Positions 7,657 to 15,001 of a stretch of 64,000 nt of DNA are shown here, piece by piece (position 1 is the first letter of the stretch; each line of letters starts with the position of its first letter). The stretch comes from Gemmatirosa kalamazoonensis (GTDB taxonomy: Bacteria; Gemmatimonadota; Gemmatimonadetes; Gemmatimonadales; Gemmatimonadaceae): assembly GCF_000522985.1 (NCBI RefSeq), contig NZ_CP007128.1, positions 682,001-746,000 on the forward strand, given 5' to 3'. Made by a program: the position numbers and the translations under genes. A model generated the notes under the pieces. That model was not told the DNA's origin and searched no databases. It was given only the letters and a program-made list of their open reading frames with translations.

Positions 7657-8178
7657 GTGACCGATTCAGACTACCTCGCTGCGGTGGAGCACGAACTCAC
7701 GCGCGTCGGGCTCTCGCTCGCCGAGCTTCCGGGTCTCGCGATGGCGTCTGACGCCCGCGAGCCCTTCCTCGCGCGATTGCGAACCCTACCGCCGGGCGCC
7801 GGCTGGCGGGACGTGTTCCCCGACTTGCCGCCGGACTGGCGCGAGTGGGATGCGCTGCCGCGCTACCGGCCCCTCGGCGCCTACGACTACGCCGAGCCGC
7901 CCGCCGGGCCTGCGGTGCACATCCAGTGGCCGGACCGCGACGGGGACGCGGGGCGGCTCGACACGCTCGTGGCGGCGGCGCGGGCGGTCGGGTGGCCGGT
8001 ATATGGGGCGGGGCTGATCCCGATCACGAACGCGGCGTGGCCCACGATGGACGCCCTCGTCGTCCTCACGCGAGGGACGGAGGAGGATACCTTGGGGAAG
8101 TTCGTCGAGTGGCTGGAGGCGTGGTCCGACGCGTCGCTGGCGGCGATCCCGCGCCGCGGGACCGAACAATACCGGTAG
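7657..8178 (+). CDS. Cassette 5: protein of unknown function
   Basis: This 173-residue product starts at GTG 7657, 32 bp past the attC4 crossover, and begins TDSDYLAAVEHELTRVGLSL. It is acidic, rich in Trp and Pro (GWRDVFPDLPPDWREWDALP), has no signal peptide or membrane helix, and ends 24 bp before attC5. The C-terminal half (IPITNAAWPTMDALVVLTRG, then a helix FVEWLEAWSDASL) looks like a compact alpha/beta fold. I cannot name a family. It is the only gene of its cassette and reads with the array. Confidence 0.6.
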   Translation: MTDSDYLAAVEHELTRVGLSLAELPGLAMASDAREPFLARLRTLPPGAGWRDVFPDLPPDWREWDALPRYRPLGAYDYAEPPAGPAVHIQWPDRDGDAGRLDTLVAAARAVGWPVYGAGLIPITNAAWPTMDALVVLTRGTEEDTLGKFVEWLEAWSDASLAAIPRRGTEQYR

Positions 8179-8202
8179 GACGCCGGCCACCAACGGGCCG
8201 CG

Positions 8203-8299
8203 GCCTAACGAATCGTTGCAGCTGACGTGGTGACCCGGCCCTCCGCATCGCGCGACGGCTCCGAATGGGCCGCCACGCAGCTGAACTCGGGCGTTAGGC
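8203..8299 (+). repeat. attC5 integron recombination site
   Basis: R'' GCCTAAC (8203-8209) and R' GTTAGGC (8293-8299) flank GTTGCAGCTGAC and GCAGCTGAAC, with a variable centre (ACGTGG paired with CCACGC, plus an inner GGCC stem). It is 97 bp long and colinear with the rest. Confidence 0.87.
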
Positions 8300-8329
8300 C
8301 GCTACGACTATCCACGAGGAGCATCCGAG

Positions 8330-8971
8330 ATGGACCTGCACGCCCACTGGGACGGCATCTACCGCACGAAGGATCTGACGGAGCTGAGCTGGCAGCAGTC
8401 CGACGCGGCGCTCTCGCTGGCGTGCATCCAGGAGATGGCGCCGGACCGGACGGCCGCGGTGATCGACGTCGGCGGTGGTGCCTCGCCCCTCGTCGACGGG
8501 CTGCTCGCGGCCGGCTACCGAGACGTCACGGTCCTCGACCTCGCGCCGAGCGCGCTGGCGCGAGCGCGAGAGCGACTCGGCGCCGAGGGCGCCGGGCAGG
8601 TCGCGTGGCTCGCCGCCGACGTGTGCGCGGCGCCGCTGGCCCCTGGCCGGTACGACGTCTGGCACGACCGGGCGGTCTTCCACTTCCTCACCGAGGCAGC
8701 GGAGCGCGCGGCGTATGTCGCGCAGGTGCGCCGCGCCGTCCGGCCGGGGGGGCTCGTACTCGTCGCGACGTTCGCGGAGGACGGCCCGGCGCGGTGCAGC
8801 GGCCTGCCGGTGGCGCGCTACTCGGCCGCCGCGCTGCACGGCGCGTTCGGCGAGGACTTCGCGCTGCTGCGGCAACTCCGCGAGGTCCATCATACGCCGT
8901 GGGGCGCCCCGCAGCCGTTCACGTACTGCCTGTGCCGCTACACGCCGACTGCCGACCGCGCCGCGGCCTAA
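8330..8971 (+). CDS. Cassette 6: class I SAM-dependent methyltransferase
   Basis: The 213-residue protein has the Rossmann methyltransferase order. Motif I is VIDVGGGASPLVDGLL (about residues 44-59), the acidic end of strand 2 is VTVLDLAPSALARAR, motif II is WLAADVCAAPL, then comes YDVWHDRAVFHFL and the post-I motif VRPGGLVLVATF. An N-terminal HWDGIYRTKD segment is common in small-molecule methyltransferases of this type (thiopurine/tellurite-like groups), but the substrate is not evident. The TAA stop lies within the attC6 R'' box, so the recombination site terminates the gene. ATG 8330 is 36 bp past the attC5 crossover and follows an AGGAGCATCCGAG leader. Confidence 0.86.
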   Translation: MDLHAHWDGIYRTKDLTELSWQQSDAALSLACIQEMAPDRTAAVIDVGGGASPLVDGLLAAGYRDVTVLDLAPSALARARERLGAEGAGQVAWLAADVCAAPLAPGRYDVWHDRAVFHFLTEAAERAAYVAQVRRAVRPGGLVLVATFAEDGPARCSGLPVARYSAAALHGAFGEDFALLRQLREVHHTPWGAPQPFTYCLCRYTPTADRAAA

Positions 8972-9063
8972 CGAATCGTTGCAGCTGACGGAGGCGCGCG
9001 GGCCTCCTGACCAGCAGCAGCCCTCCAGCCCTGCGCCTCCGCAGCTGAACTCCAGCGTTGGGC
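8966..9063 (+). repeat. attC6 integron recombination site
   Basis: R'' GCCTAAC (8966-8972) and R' GTTGGGC (9057-9063) flank the usual GTTGCAGCTGAC and GCAGCTGAAC L boxes with a GGAGGCGCG/GCGCCTCC centre. It is 98 bp long. It contains the stop codon of cassette 6. Confidence 0.87.
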
Positions 9064-9094
9064 AGACACGCAACTCGTAACCAGAATCGGATCC

Positions 9095-9670
9095 ATGCAG
9101 AGTCCGCGCTCAGCCGAGCCGCTTGTGGCCCTCATGCCTGCCATCCTGTCCGCAGTCGTGTCTGCGCTAGTCGCATGGTTCACAAGCCGGCGTGCCGTGC
9201 GGCTCGACTTGGCGAAGGCACGCCTGCAGGCGCATGCTTCGGCGCTCGCGTTGCTAATCGAGAGGCGGCTGGCCGTGTACCCGGGATTGTACGCAGAGAT
9301 CAGCATCCTCGCCCGACAGATGCGTGCTCAGACGACGAGTCTTCAAGGCTTGGAGGCGACCTCACAGCGGATCGAAGACTGGGATGCTGCAAACGCAGTC
9401 ATACTCGGTCCGGACACCAGCAACCGCTGCTACGGGTTTCGCGCTCTCCTCCGACGGTACATTGCCAAGTGGCAGTCGGATGACACGGACGAGCTGATGC
9501 GGGTGCGCAAGGAGTTGATCGAGCGCGCGGAGGAGCTCGAGCTCGGGCTACGAGCCGACATCGGTGTGTACGGGTTTAGGCTGCACGAGCGCGATGCGAC
9601 TATCGACCTTCCAGCCCCGCGAACGTACACCGGGTACACGGAGGAGTTGCAGAACCCAGCTGCGAGCTGA
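9095..9670 (+). CDS. Cassette 7: membrane-anchored protein of unknown function
   Basis: The 191-residue protein has one N-terminal hydrophobic helix (LVALMPAILSAVVSALVAWF, residues 10-29) followed by a basic stop-transfer (TSRRAVR) and an all-helical cytoplasmic-looking domain with heptad-like Leu spacing (KARLQAHASALALLIERRL; ELIERAEELELGLRADI). This resembles the many unnamed single-pass proteins with a helical bundle behind the anchor. Base composition is visibly less GC-rich than in flanking chromosomal genes, as expected for an acquired cassette. It ends 30 bp before attC7. Confidence 0.6.
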   Translation: MQSPRSAEPLVALMPAILSAVVSALVAWFTSRRAVRLDLAKARLQAHASALALLIERRLAVYPGLYAEISILARQMRAQTTSLQGLEATSQRIEDWDAANAVILGPDTSNRCYGFRALLRRYIAKWQSDDTDELMRVRKELIERAEELELGLRADIGVYGFRLHERDATIDLPAPRTYTGYTEELQNPAAS

Positions 9671-9700
9671 GGACAAGCGAATCGCGCGTGGCGAGCCGCT

Positions 9701-9797
9701 GCCCAACGAGTCGTTGCAGCTGACGGAGCCGCGCTTCGCTCCGGCCGCATGCACAGATCCGACCTTGCGGCTCCGCAGCGGAACTCTGGCGTTAGGC
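9701..9797 (+). repeat. attC7 integron recombination site
   Basis: R'' GCCCAAC (9701-9707) and R' GTTAGGC (9791-9797) flank GTTGCAGCTGAC and a slightly varied GCAGCGGAAC, with a GGAGCCGCG/CGGCTCC centre. It is 97 bp long and colinear with the rest. Confidence 0.86.
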
Positions 9798-9957
9798 CGC
9801 CTCCACGAAGATTCCAACCGAAGCTGAAGGCTGAGTCCGCTTGCTTCTCAACGATGTGTGGGCCCTCTTCGCCATCACATCGTTGCCGGACTTGCCGGAT
9901 GCGCCGAAGTATCCGGTCCCGCGTCGCGATCAAGCAGCGTCTCTGACGGATACCGAC

Positions 9958-10722
9958 GTGGCTACAGTCCAAAGCCAGCTCATCCTCATCATTGAGGATG
10001 ACGAGAACGCCGCCGTCGCAACGGCGACCTTGCTCCAGGACGAAGGATACGGCGTCTTGGTGGCTCACGACGGCGCCGAGGGGCTTGAGATCGCGACAGA
10101 ACGACATCCTGACCTGGTCCTTCTGGATGTGAGGCTACCCGCGCTCGACGGCCATGAGGTACTTGCGCAGCTAAAGCGTCGACGGATCGACACCCGCGTA
10201 ATCGTCCATTCGGCGCACGAGAAGTCAGCGGAGCACGTCGTGCGTCTGATGCGGGCGGGAGCGTGCGATCATGTACCCAAGCCGACCAAGTACACGCATC
10301 TCTTGCAGCGTATTAAGCGAGCGCTTTCGGTCGAGCACCCCCTAATCTCGGCCAATGCGACGGCAGAACTCCAAAACGAGGTCGCAGCGCTGAAAGCGCA
10401 GACAAGGCGTCTTGAGCATGAGAACAAGGAGCTCAAAGAACAGATAGCGAGTCACCGAGCAGAACGTCAGCGAGCCGTAATGAGCGCCCGGCTGCTTGAG
10501 TCAGCGGTCAGCGTCGCGTACTTGTCGGTAGCAGTGGGCGCGGCAGTTTTGCTCGCGCACTTCGGTCTCGTCCGTGGCGGCACTGGTATAGCGGTGCTCG
10601 CGGTTGTGCTCTTCCTGCTACTTCTGCTTCCCATGCAGAAGGTGAGGAAGGTGACCGCTCGAATGTTTCGGAGTGAGGCGCACATGGAGATGCACGAGGG
10701 AGGTACTTCTGGGACGGCCTAA
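9958..10722 (+). CDS. Cassette 8: membrane-anchored response regulator
   Basis: A complete CheY-like receiver domain (about residues 1-125) shows the acidic pocket LILIIEDDEN, the phospho-acceptor Asp in PDLVLLDVRLPA, the conserved Ser in RVIVHSAHEK and the Lys in HVPKPTKY. A coiled coil follows (ELQNEVAALKAQTRRLEHEN), then two hydrophobic helices (about residues 185-228) and a short basic tail. There is no DNA-binding or enzymatic output domain, so it may signal at the membrane or dock to a partner. GTG 9958 is preferred; the frame is open to TTG 9841, which would add 39 residues. The TAA stop lies in attC8. GC content is clearly lower than in the surroundings. Confidence 0.8.
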   Translation: MATVQSQLILIIEDDENAAVATATLLQDEGYGVLVAHDGAEGLEIATERHPDLVLLDVRLPALDGHEVLAQLKRRRIDTRVIVHSAHEKSAEHVVRLMRAGACDHVPKPTKYTHLLQRIKRALSVEHPLISANATAELQNEVAALKAQTRRLEHENKELKEQIASHRAERQRAVMSARLLESAVSVAYLSVAVGAAVLLAHFGLVRGGTGIAVLAVVLFLLLLLPMQKVRKVTARMFRSEAHMEMHEGGTSGTA

Positions 10723-10813
10723 CGAGTCGTTGCAGGTGACGACGCCGCGCATCGTCCCAACCGCGTTCATGGCCCCAACCCCGCGGCTCCGCAGCTGAAC
10801 TCCAGCGTTACGC
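10717..10813 (+). repeat. attC8 integron site, last of the array
   Basis: R'' GCCTAAC (10717-10723) pairs with a slightly degenerate R' GTTACGC (10807-10813). L boxes are GTTGCAGGTGAC and GCAGCTGAAC, with a GACGCCGCG/CGCGGCTC centre. Changes in both R' and L'' suit a terminal, ageing site. No further attC follows. Confidence 0.82.
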
Positions 10814-10855
10814 CCGCCAGGCGAACGTCCGACCTCACCCTCTCGATCCCCACCC

Positions 10856-11773
10856 ATGATCGGACCGTGTCGGGCCGTCGCGCTGCGCGCCGCCATCACC
10901 GTCGCGCTGCTCGCTCCGCACGCGCTGAACGCCCAGGCCGACCACTACACGAGCGACCTCCTGCCCATGGTCCGCCGCGCCGCCGCGCTCCCGGTCGGCG
11001 ATGCGCCGACGTCCGTGCGGTTCCTCCTGCTGGGCCCATGGCGCGACGTGCTGTCGACGGCCGTCGAGGGCGTCCCGCCCGACAGCGTCGGCGCCGCATA
11101 CTCCGTGTTCCAGATCCGCTTTCCGCGCGGGTGGGCCGTCGTCGATGCCGCGCTGGACCGCTCGCTCGTTCCCGAGAGCAAGCGAGCGACGTTCTCCGAC
11201 GAGACCTACGGCCAGATTCAGGAGGCGCTGCGCGACGCGCGACTCGTCGTCGTGACCCACGAGCACCACGATCATGTGGGCGGCGCGCTGAAGTCGCCCC
11301 ACCTGGCGCAGATACAATCGCACACCCTGCTGACGCGAGCGCAGGTGCGTACCCTCCAGGAGCGCCCGAACCTCCCGCAGATCCGCGTCGACTCGGCGAC
11401 GGCCGCGCGATATCTCGTCGTCGACTACGACCCGATCATGCCGATCGCGCCGGGCGTGGTGCTCATCAAGGCCCCCGGCCACACGCCCGGCTCACAGATG
11501 GTGTACGTCCGTCTGCAGTCCGGTCGGGAGCTGCTGCTGGTCGGCGACGTCGCGTGGAACATGGCGAACGTCAGGATGCAGCGGCAGAAACCCGAGGCGA
11601 GCACGCGGGGCTTCGGCGGCGAGGATCGCGACGCCATCGCGAAGGAGCTTCGCTGGCTGCGCGACGCCGAGGCGGCGGGCGTCGTCGTCGTCGCGGCGCA
11701 CGACGTCGCGTGGATCGACACGCTGGCCGCGCGCGGCGCGCTCGTGCGCGGCTTCGACTTCACGAATCGCTGA
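10856..11773 (+). CDS. Secreted MBL-fold metallo-hydrolase
   Basis: This 305-residue protein has a signal peptide (residues 1-25, ending HALNAQA) and a metallo-beta-lactamase core. Metal motif THEHHDHVGG lies at about residue 138, with a further ligand in KAPGHTPGSQ, the bridging Asp in LVGDVAWN and a late His in VVAAHDVAW. This complete set predicts a dinuclear metal site; the substrate is not known and it is not obviously a true beta-lactamase. The gene starts 43 bp past the last attC crossover, so it could be a terminal cassette that has lost its own attC or the first chromosomal gene. The start follows a weak leader, and export supports it. Confidence 0.85.
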   Translation: MIGPCRAVALRAAITVALLAPHALNAQADHYTSDLLPMVRRAAALPVGDAPTSVRFLLLGPWRDVLSTAVEGVPPDSVGAAYSVFQIRFPRGWAVVDAALDRSLVPESKRATFSDETYGQIQEALRDARLVVVTHEHHDHVGGALKSPHLAQIQSHTLLTRAQVRTLQERPNLPQIRVDSATAARYLVVDYDPIMPIAPGVVLIKAPGHTPGSQMVYVRLQSGRELLLVGDVAWNMANVRMQRQKPEASTRGFGGEDRDAIAKELRWLRDAEAAGVVVVAAHDVAWIDTLAARGALVRGFDFTNR

Positions 11774-11938
11774 CGGGGTCGCGGGCCGTGTTCCCTCTGT
11801 TCGACCTTCGCGCCGCGACGTGTCGCGTGGACGCCCGCTCGCGTGGACTCGGCGTACCTTGAAGCGAGGTCACGGACGGTTCGGCGGCAACCATCCTACC
11901 CGCTGCAGCCCAGGATCCAGGCCCGATCGGAGGTCCCG

Positions 11939-12403
11939 ATGAAACGAACGCCGATGATCGCTGCGCTCGCGCTGTCGACCGTCTCGGGCGCCACCGCGCA
12001 GCCCCAGACCGTACAGCCACGCGCCGCGACGAGCACCGAGCAGGCGGTCCGGCAGCAGGACGAGCGACGGATCCGCGCGCAGATCACCGCCGACACCGTC
12101 GCGCTCCGGCGGATCTATGCCGATGACTTTCTCGGCATCGGACCGACCGGCGTCGTGCGCGGCAAGGCGGACGTCATCGCCGACTTCACGTCACACGCTC
12201 TCACGTACCAGTCCATCACCACCGCCGAGGTGCGTGTCCGCGTGTATGGAAGTACCGCGGTGGAGACCGGCCGCTCCACGATGGTCGGCCGGGACAGGGG
12301 CAAGGCGGTTCCGCGCGAGAATCGTTTCACGCGTGTCTGGGTCATGAAGGCCGGGCGGTGGCAGCTGGTGGCCAATCACTATTCGGTGATGACCTCACAG
12401 TAG
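11939..12403 (+). CDS. Secreted SnoaL/DUF4440-type NTF2-like protein
   Basis: The 154-residue product has an N-terminal signal peptide (KRTPMIAALALSTVSGATA) and an NTF2-like domain with the DUF4440 landmarks: a helix ending in LRRIYADDFLGIGPTG, the strands ITTAEVRVRVYGSTAVETGR, and the terminal strand pattern RVWVMKAGRWQLVANHYS. ATG 11939 follows a good GGAGG Shine-Dalgarno. NTF2-like proteins of this type are small-ligand pockets, sometimes enzymatic; the function is unknown here. It is convergent with the kinase gene, 33 bp away. Confidence 0.82.
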   Translation: MKRTPMIAALALSTVSGATAQPQTVQPRAATSTEQAVRQQDERRIRAQITADTVALRRIYADDFLGIGPTGVVRGKADVIADFTSHALTYQSITTAEVRVRVYGSTAVETGRSTMVGRDRGKAVPRENRFTRVWVMKAGRWQLVANHYSVMTSQ

Positions 12404-12436
12404 GGCAGCGCCGCTCCGCGGCTCGGCGAGGCCGGC

Positions 12437-13813
12437 CTAACGGCGCGCTCTCTTCGCACGCTGCCAGGTCGAGAACTCGGTGGCCAGCCGGAACGCCTCG
12501 CGCGTGCTGAGATCCTGGTAGAACGTGTCGGGCGCGGCCCCTCGCTGCTTCACGATGAGGAGCCCGCCCGCCGAGTGGCCGCGCTTGAGCGGCTGGAGGT
12601 TTACGTCGCTCGCCTCGATCGAGCGGCGGATGCTGCCTCCGGGCCTCACGCGGATGATCGACGAGTCGGTGAGCAGCAGCGCGTCGGCGAACGTGTGGTT
12701 GGCCTGGATGAAGACGAGGTCCACGCGCTCGTTCGCGCCCACGCTCCCGGCCGCGCGCGCCAGGCGCACGATCGAATCCGGCACCGCGCCGCCCGACTCG
12801 AGCAGCGCGGGATCGGCGCCGCCGCCCCGGCCCGCGAAGAACGCCATCGCCTGCACCGCGATGCGCACGGCGACGACGAGCACCGCGCCCGCGCTCACCG
12901 CGGCGATCGTCAGGTAGATGCCGCGTCGCCGCCAGCGCCGGCGTCGCACCTGCGACGGTGTCAGTAGCCCGTCCGGCGTGCTCGCCGCGGCGAGCTCGTT
13001 CACGAGCTCCGCGGCCGTCGGCCGATCGGCCGGGTCCTTGGCGAGCATGCGGTCCACCAGCCGGACGAGCGCCGCCGGCGTCTCGGGCTCGCGGTCCGAC
13101 AGCCTGGGGATGGGCGCCGAGATGTGCTTCGCGATGACCTCCGTCGCGTTGCGCCCCGGGTACGGCGGTGTGCCCGTGAGCATCTCGTAGAGCACGACGC
13201 CCAGCGCGTAGACGTCCGCGCGTCCGTCGACGCGCTCGCCGAGCGACTGCTCGGGGCTCATGTAGTGCGGCGTGCCGGTGGTCGATCCGGGGAGCTCGTG
13301 CGCCGGCCGCGACGTGACGAGCGCGATCCCGAAGTCGGAGACGCTCGCGTTGCCGGCCGTATCGAGCAGGATGTTCGCGGGCTTGATGTCGCGGTGCACG
13401 ACGCCGACGGCGTGCGCGGCGGCCAGCGCGCCCGCGCACTCTCGCGCGATCCGCGCCGCCTCCGCCGGCGGGAGCTTGCCCTCGGCGATCCGGTCCGCGA
13501 GCGAGCGGCCGGGCACGAGCCGCATGACGAGGTACAGCAGTCCGCCGTGCGATTCCGCGGAGTACAGCGGCACGATGTGCGGATGCTCGGCCGCGGCGAT
13601 CGTCCGGGCTTCGTGGAGGAACTGCTCCTCGAGCGCGGCGTCGACGGCGAGCGACGGGTCGAGGACCTTGATCGCCACGTCGCGCTCGAGGAAGGGATCG
13701 TGCGCGCGGAACACCGCGGCGAACCCTCCCTGCCCCAGCAGATCGCCGAGCTGGAGCTGCTCCCCGAGCGCCGCCTCGAGCTTCGGCCGCAACGTGGCGA
13801 TGTCGATGCTCAT
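12437..13813 (-). CDS. Membrane-bound Ser/Thr protein kinase
   Basis: The 458-residue protein carries a full Hanks kinase domain: Gly loop GQGGFAAVF (27-35), AIKVLD with the catalytic Lys near 49, HRDIKPANI near 136, DFGIA near 158 and the HYMSPEQ activation-loop end. One transmembrane helix (GIYLTIAAVSAGAVLVVAV, about 295-315) follows, then a roughly 140-residue beta-rich extracytoplasmic tail of unknown type. Start MSIDIATLRPKLEAAL (13813) is chosen over an upstream Met, since the latter adds a poorly structured basic stretch. It is divergent from the sigma factor gene at 13969, and the shared 155-bp gap probably holds both promoters. The TAG stop is part of a CGTTAGGC word. Confidence 0.9.
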   Translation of the reverse strand: MSIDIATLRPKLEAALGEQLQLGDLLGQGGFAAVFRAHDPFLERDVAIKVLDPSLAVDAALEEQFLHEARTIAAAEHPHIVPLYSAESHGGLLYLVMRLVPGRSLADRIAEGKLPPAEAARIARECAGALAAAHAVGVVHRDIKPANILLDTAGNASVSDFGIALVTSRPAHELPGSTTGTPHYMSPEQSLGERVDGRADVYALGVVLYEMLTGTPPYPGRNATEVIAKHISAPIPRLSDREPETPAALVRLVDRMLAKDPADRPTAAELVNELAAASTPDGLLTPSQVRRRRWRRRGIYLTIAAVSAGAVLVVAVRIAVQAMAFFAGRGGGADPALLESGGAVPDSIVRLARAAGSVGANERVDLVFIQANHTFADALLLTDSSIIRVRPGGSIRRSIEASDVNLQPLKRGHSAGGLLIVKQRGAAPDTFYQDLSTREAFRLATEFSTWQRAKRARR

Positions 13814-13968
13814 GGATCCGCGAGTGTCTTTACGGTGCGTCGGCCGATCGTGCTCGGTGGAGGACACTTGGCTGTCCGCTTTCCCCGCGGAGCCGACGGG
13901 CGCTCCCTAAACTACGGCAATGTAAGGAGATACGTTTCGAGCCCGACCCCGGATCACGGGCCGTAAAC

Positions 13969-14943
13969 ATGCGTATCACGAGGCTCGCCGATGCGACCGG
14001 AGCTGGTCGCGCGGGCACCGAGATCCCAGAACCAGGGCCGCGCATGGGGATACGCCTCGTGAACGAGCAGCATACCGGATCGGCCGGGTCGGAAAGGACG
14101 GTGCATCGCGCCGTCGCCGCGCGGGAGACCCTCGTCGAGCAGTACATCCGGGACATCGCCGCGTACCCACTGATCTCGCGCGACGAGGAGATCGCGCTCG
14201 GTCGTCGCGTGAAGGAGGGGGATCGGGACGCGCTCGACCGGCTCGTCCTCGCCAACCTGCGCTTCGTGATCGTCGTCGCGAAGAAGTACCAGCACTACGG
14301 GGTGGCGCTGGCGGACCTGATCAACGAGGGGAATCTCGGGTTGATCCGCGCGGCGCACCGGTTCGACCCGACGCGCGGCATCAGGTTCGTGTCCTACGCC
14401 ATCTGGTGGATCCGCCAGGCCATCTTCCAGGCGCTGGCGGAGCAGGGCCAGCTCGCGCGCGTGCCCATGAGCCAGGCCCTCGAGTTCCACCGCGTCGCGA
14501 AGCGCGCCCGGTCGCTGCGGCGGGAGCTGGGTCGCGAGCCCTCGGCGGCCGAGCTCGCCGAGCATCTGGGGATGCGAGAGACGGACGTGGCGGCCGCCCT
14601 GGCCGTCGCCCGGACTCCCCTGTCGCTCGATACGCCGCACGGGCCCGACGACACCCGACTCGCGGACCACCTGGCCGACGTCGCCATGCCAGCCCCCGAC
14701 GAGCTTCCGCTCGAGCGGGCGCTCGCCGACCTCGTGCGGGAGAGCCTGTCGTCGCTGAAGGAGCGCGAGGCGCTCGTCCTGAACCTGTACTTCGGTCTCG
14801 ACGGCACCGAGCCGATGAACCTCGAGCGGATCGGCGCCAGGCTCGGCGTCTCCCGCGAGCGGGTGCGTCAGCTCAAGGAGAAGGCGCTCGCCCGGCTCCG
14901 CGCCGGTCGGCTCGGCAAGGCGCTGGCGGAGTTCTACGGCTGA
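13969..14943 (+). CDS. RNA polymerase sigma-70 factor, group 2 (RpoD/RpoS-like)
   Basis: The 324-residue protein has region 1.2 (VEQYIRDIAAYPLISRDEE), region 2 with LRFVIVVAKKYQHYGVAL, DLINEGNLGLIRAAHRFD and YAIWWIRQAI, region 3, and region 4 ending in the helix-turn-helix IGARLGVSRERVRQLKEKAL. It lacks region 1.1 and the large non-conserved insert, so it is an alternative group 2 factor rather than the housekeeping one. The first 40 residues are not conserved, and the start could instead be ATG 14044. It lies between a divergent kinase and Ku. Target promoters are unknown; a stress or stationary-phase role is the usual one for the group. Confidence 0.9.
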   Translation: MRITRLADATGAGRAGTEIPEPGPRMGIRLVNEQHTGSAGSERTVHRAVAARETLVEQYIRDIAAYPLISRDEEIALGRRVKEGDRDALDRLVLANLRFVIVVAKKYQHYGVALADLINEGNLGLIRAAHRFDPTRGIRFVSYAIWWIRQAIFQALAEQGQLARVPMSQALEFHRVAKRARSLRRELGREPSAAELAEHLGMRETDVAAALAVARTPLSLDTPHGPDDTRLADHLADVAMPAPDELPLERALADLVRESLSSLKEREALVLNLYFGLDGTEPMNLERIGARLGVSRERVRQLKEKALARLRAGRLGKALAEFYG

Positions 14944-15001
14944 GGGCGCGCGTCCGGCGCTCGCGCCCGGAGCGGGCATCTTGCTTGCTTTCACAGTCGG
15001 C

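Noticed and set aside
10856-11773. MBL gene as a beta-lactamase resistance cassette.
   Set aside because: It has the general HxHxDH hydrolase motif, but nothing specific to class B beta-lactamases, and no attC of its own.
11774-11938. Possible ninth attC after the MBL gene.
   Set aside because: No RYYYAAC/GTTRRRY pair with L boxes is found there; the MBL gene is therefore left outside the array or as a cassette with a lost site.
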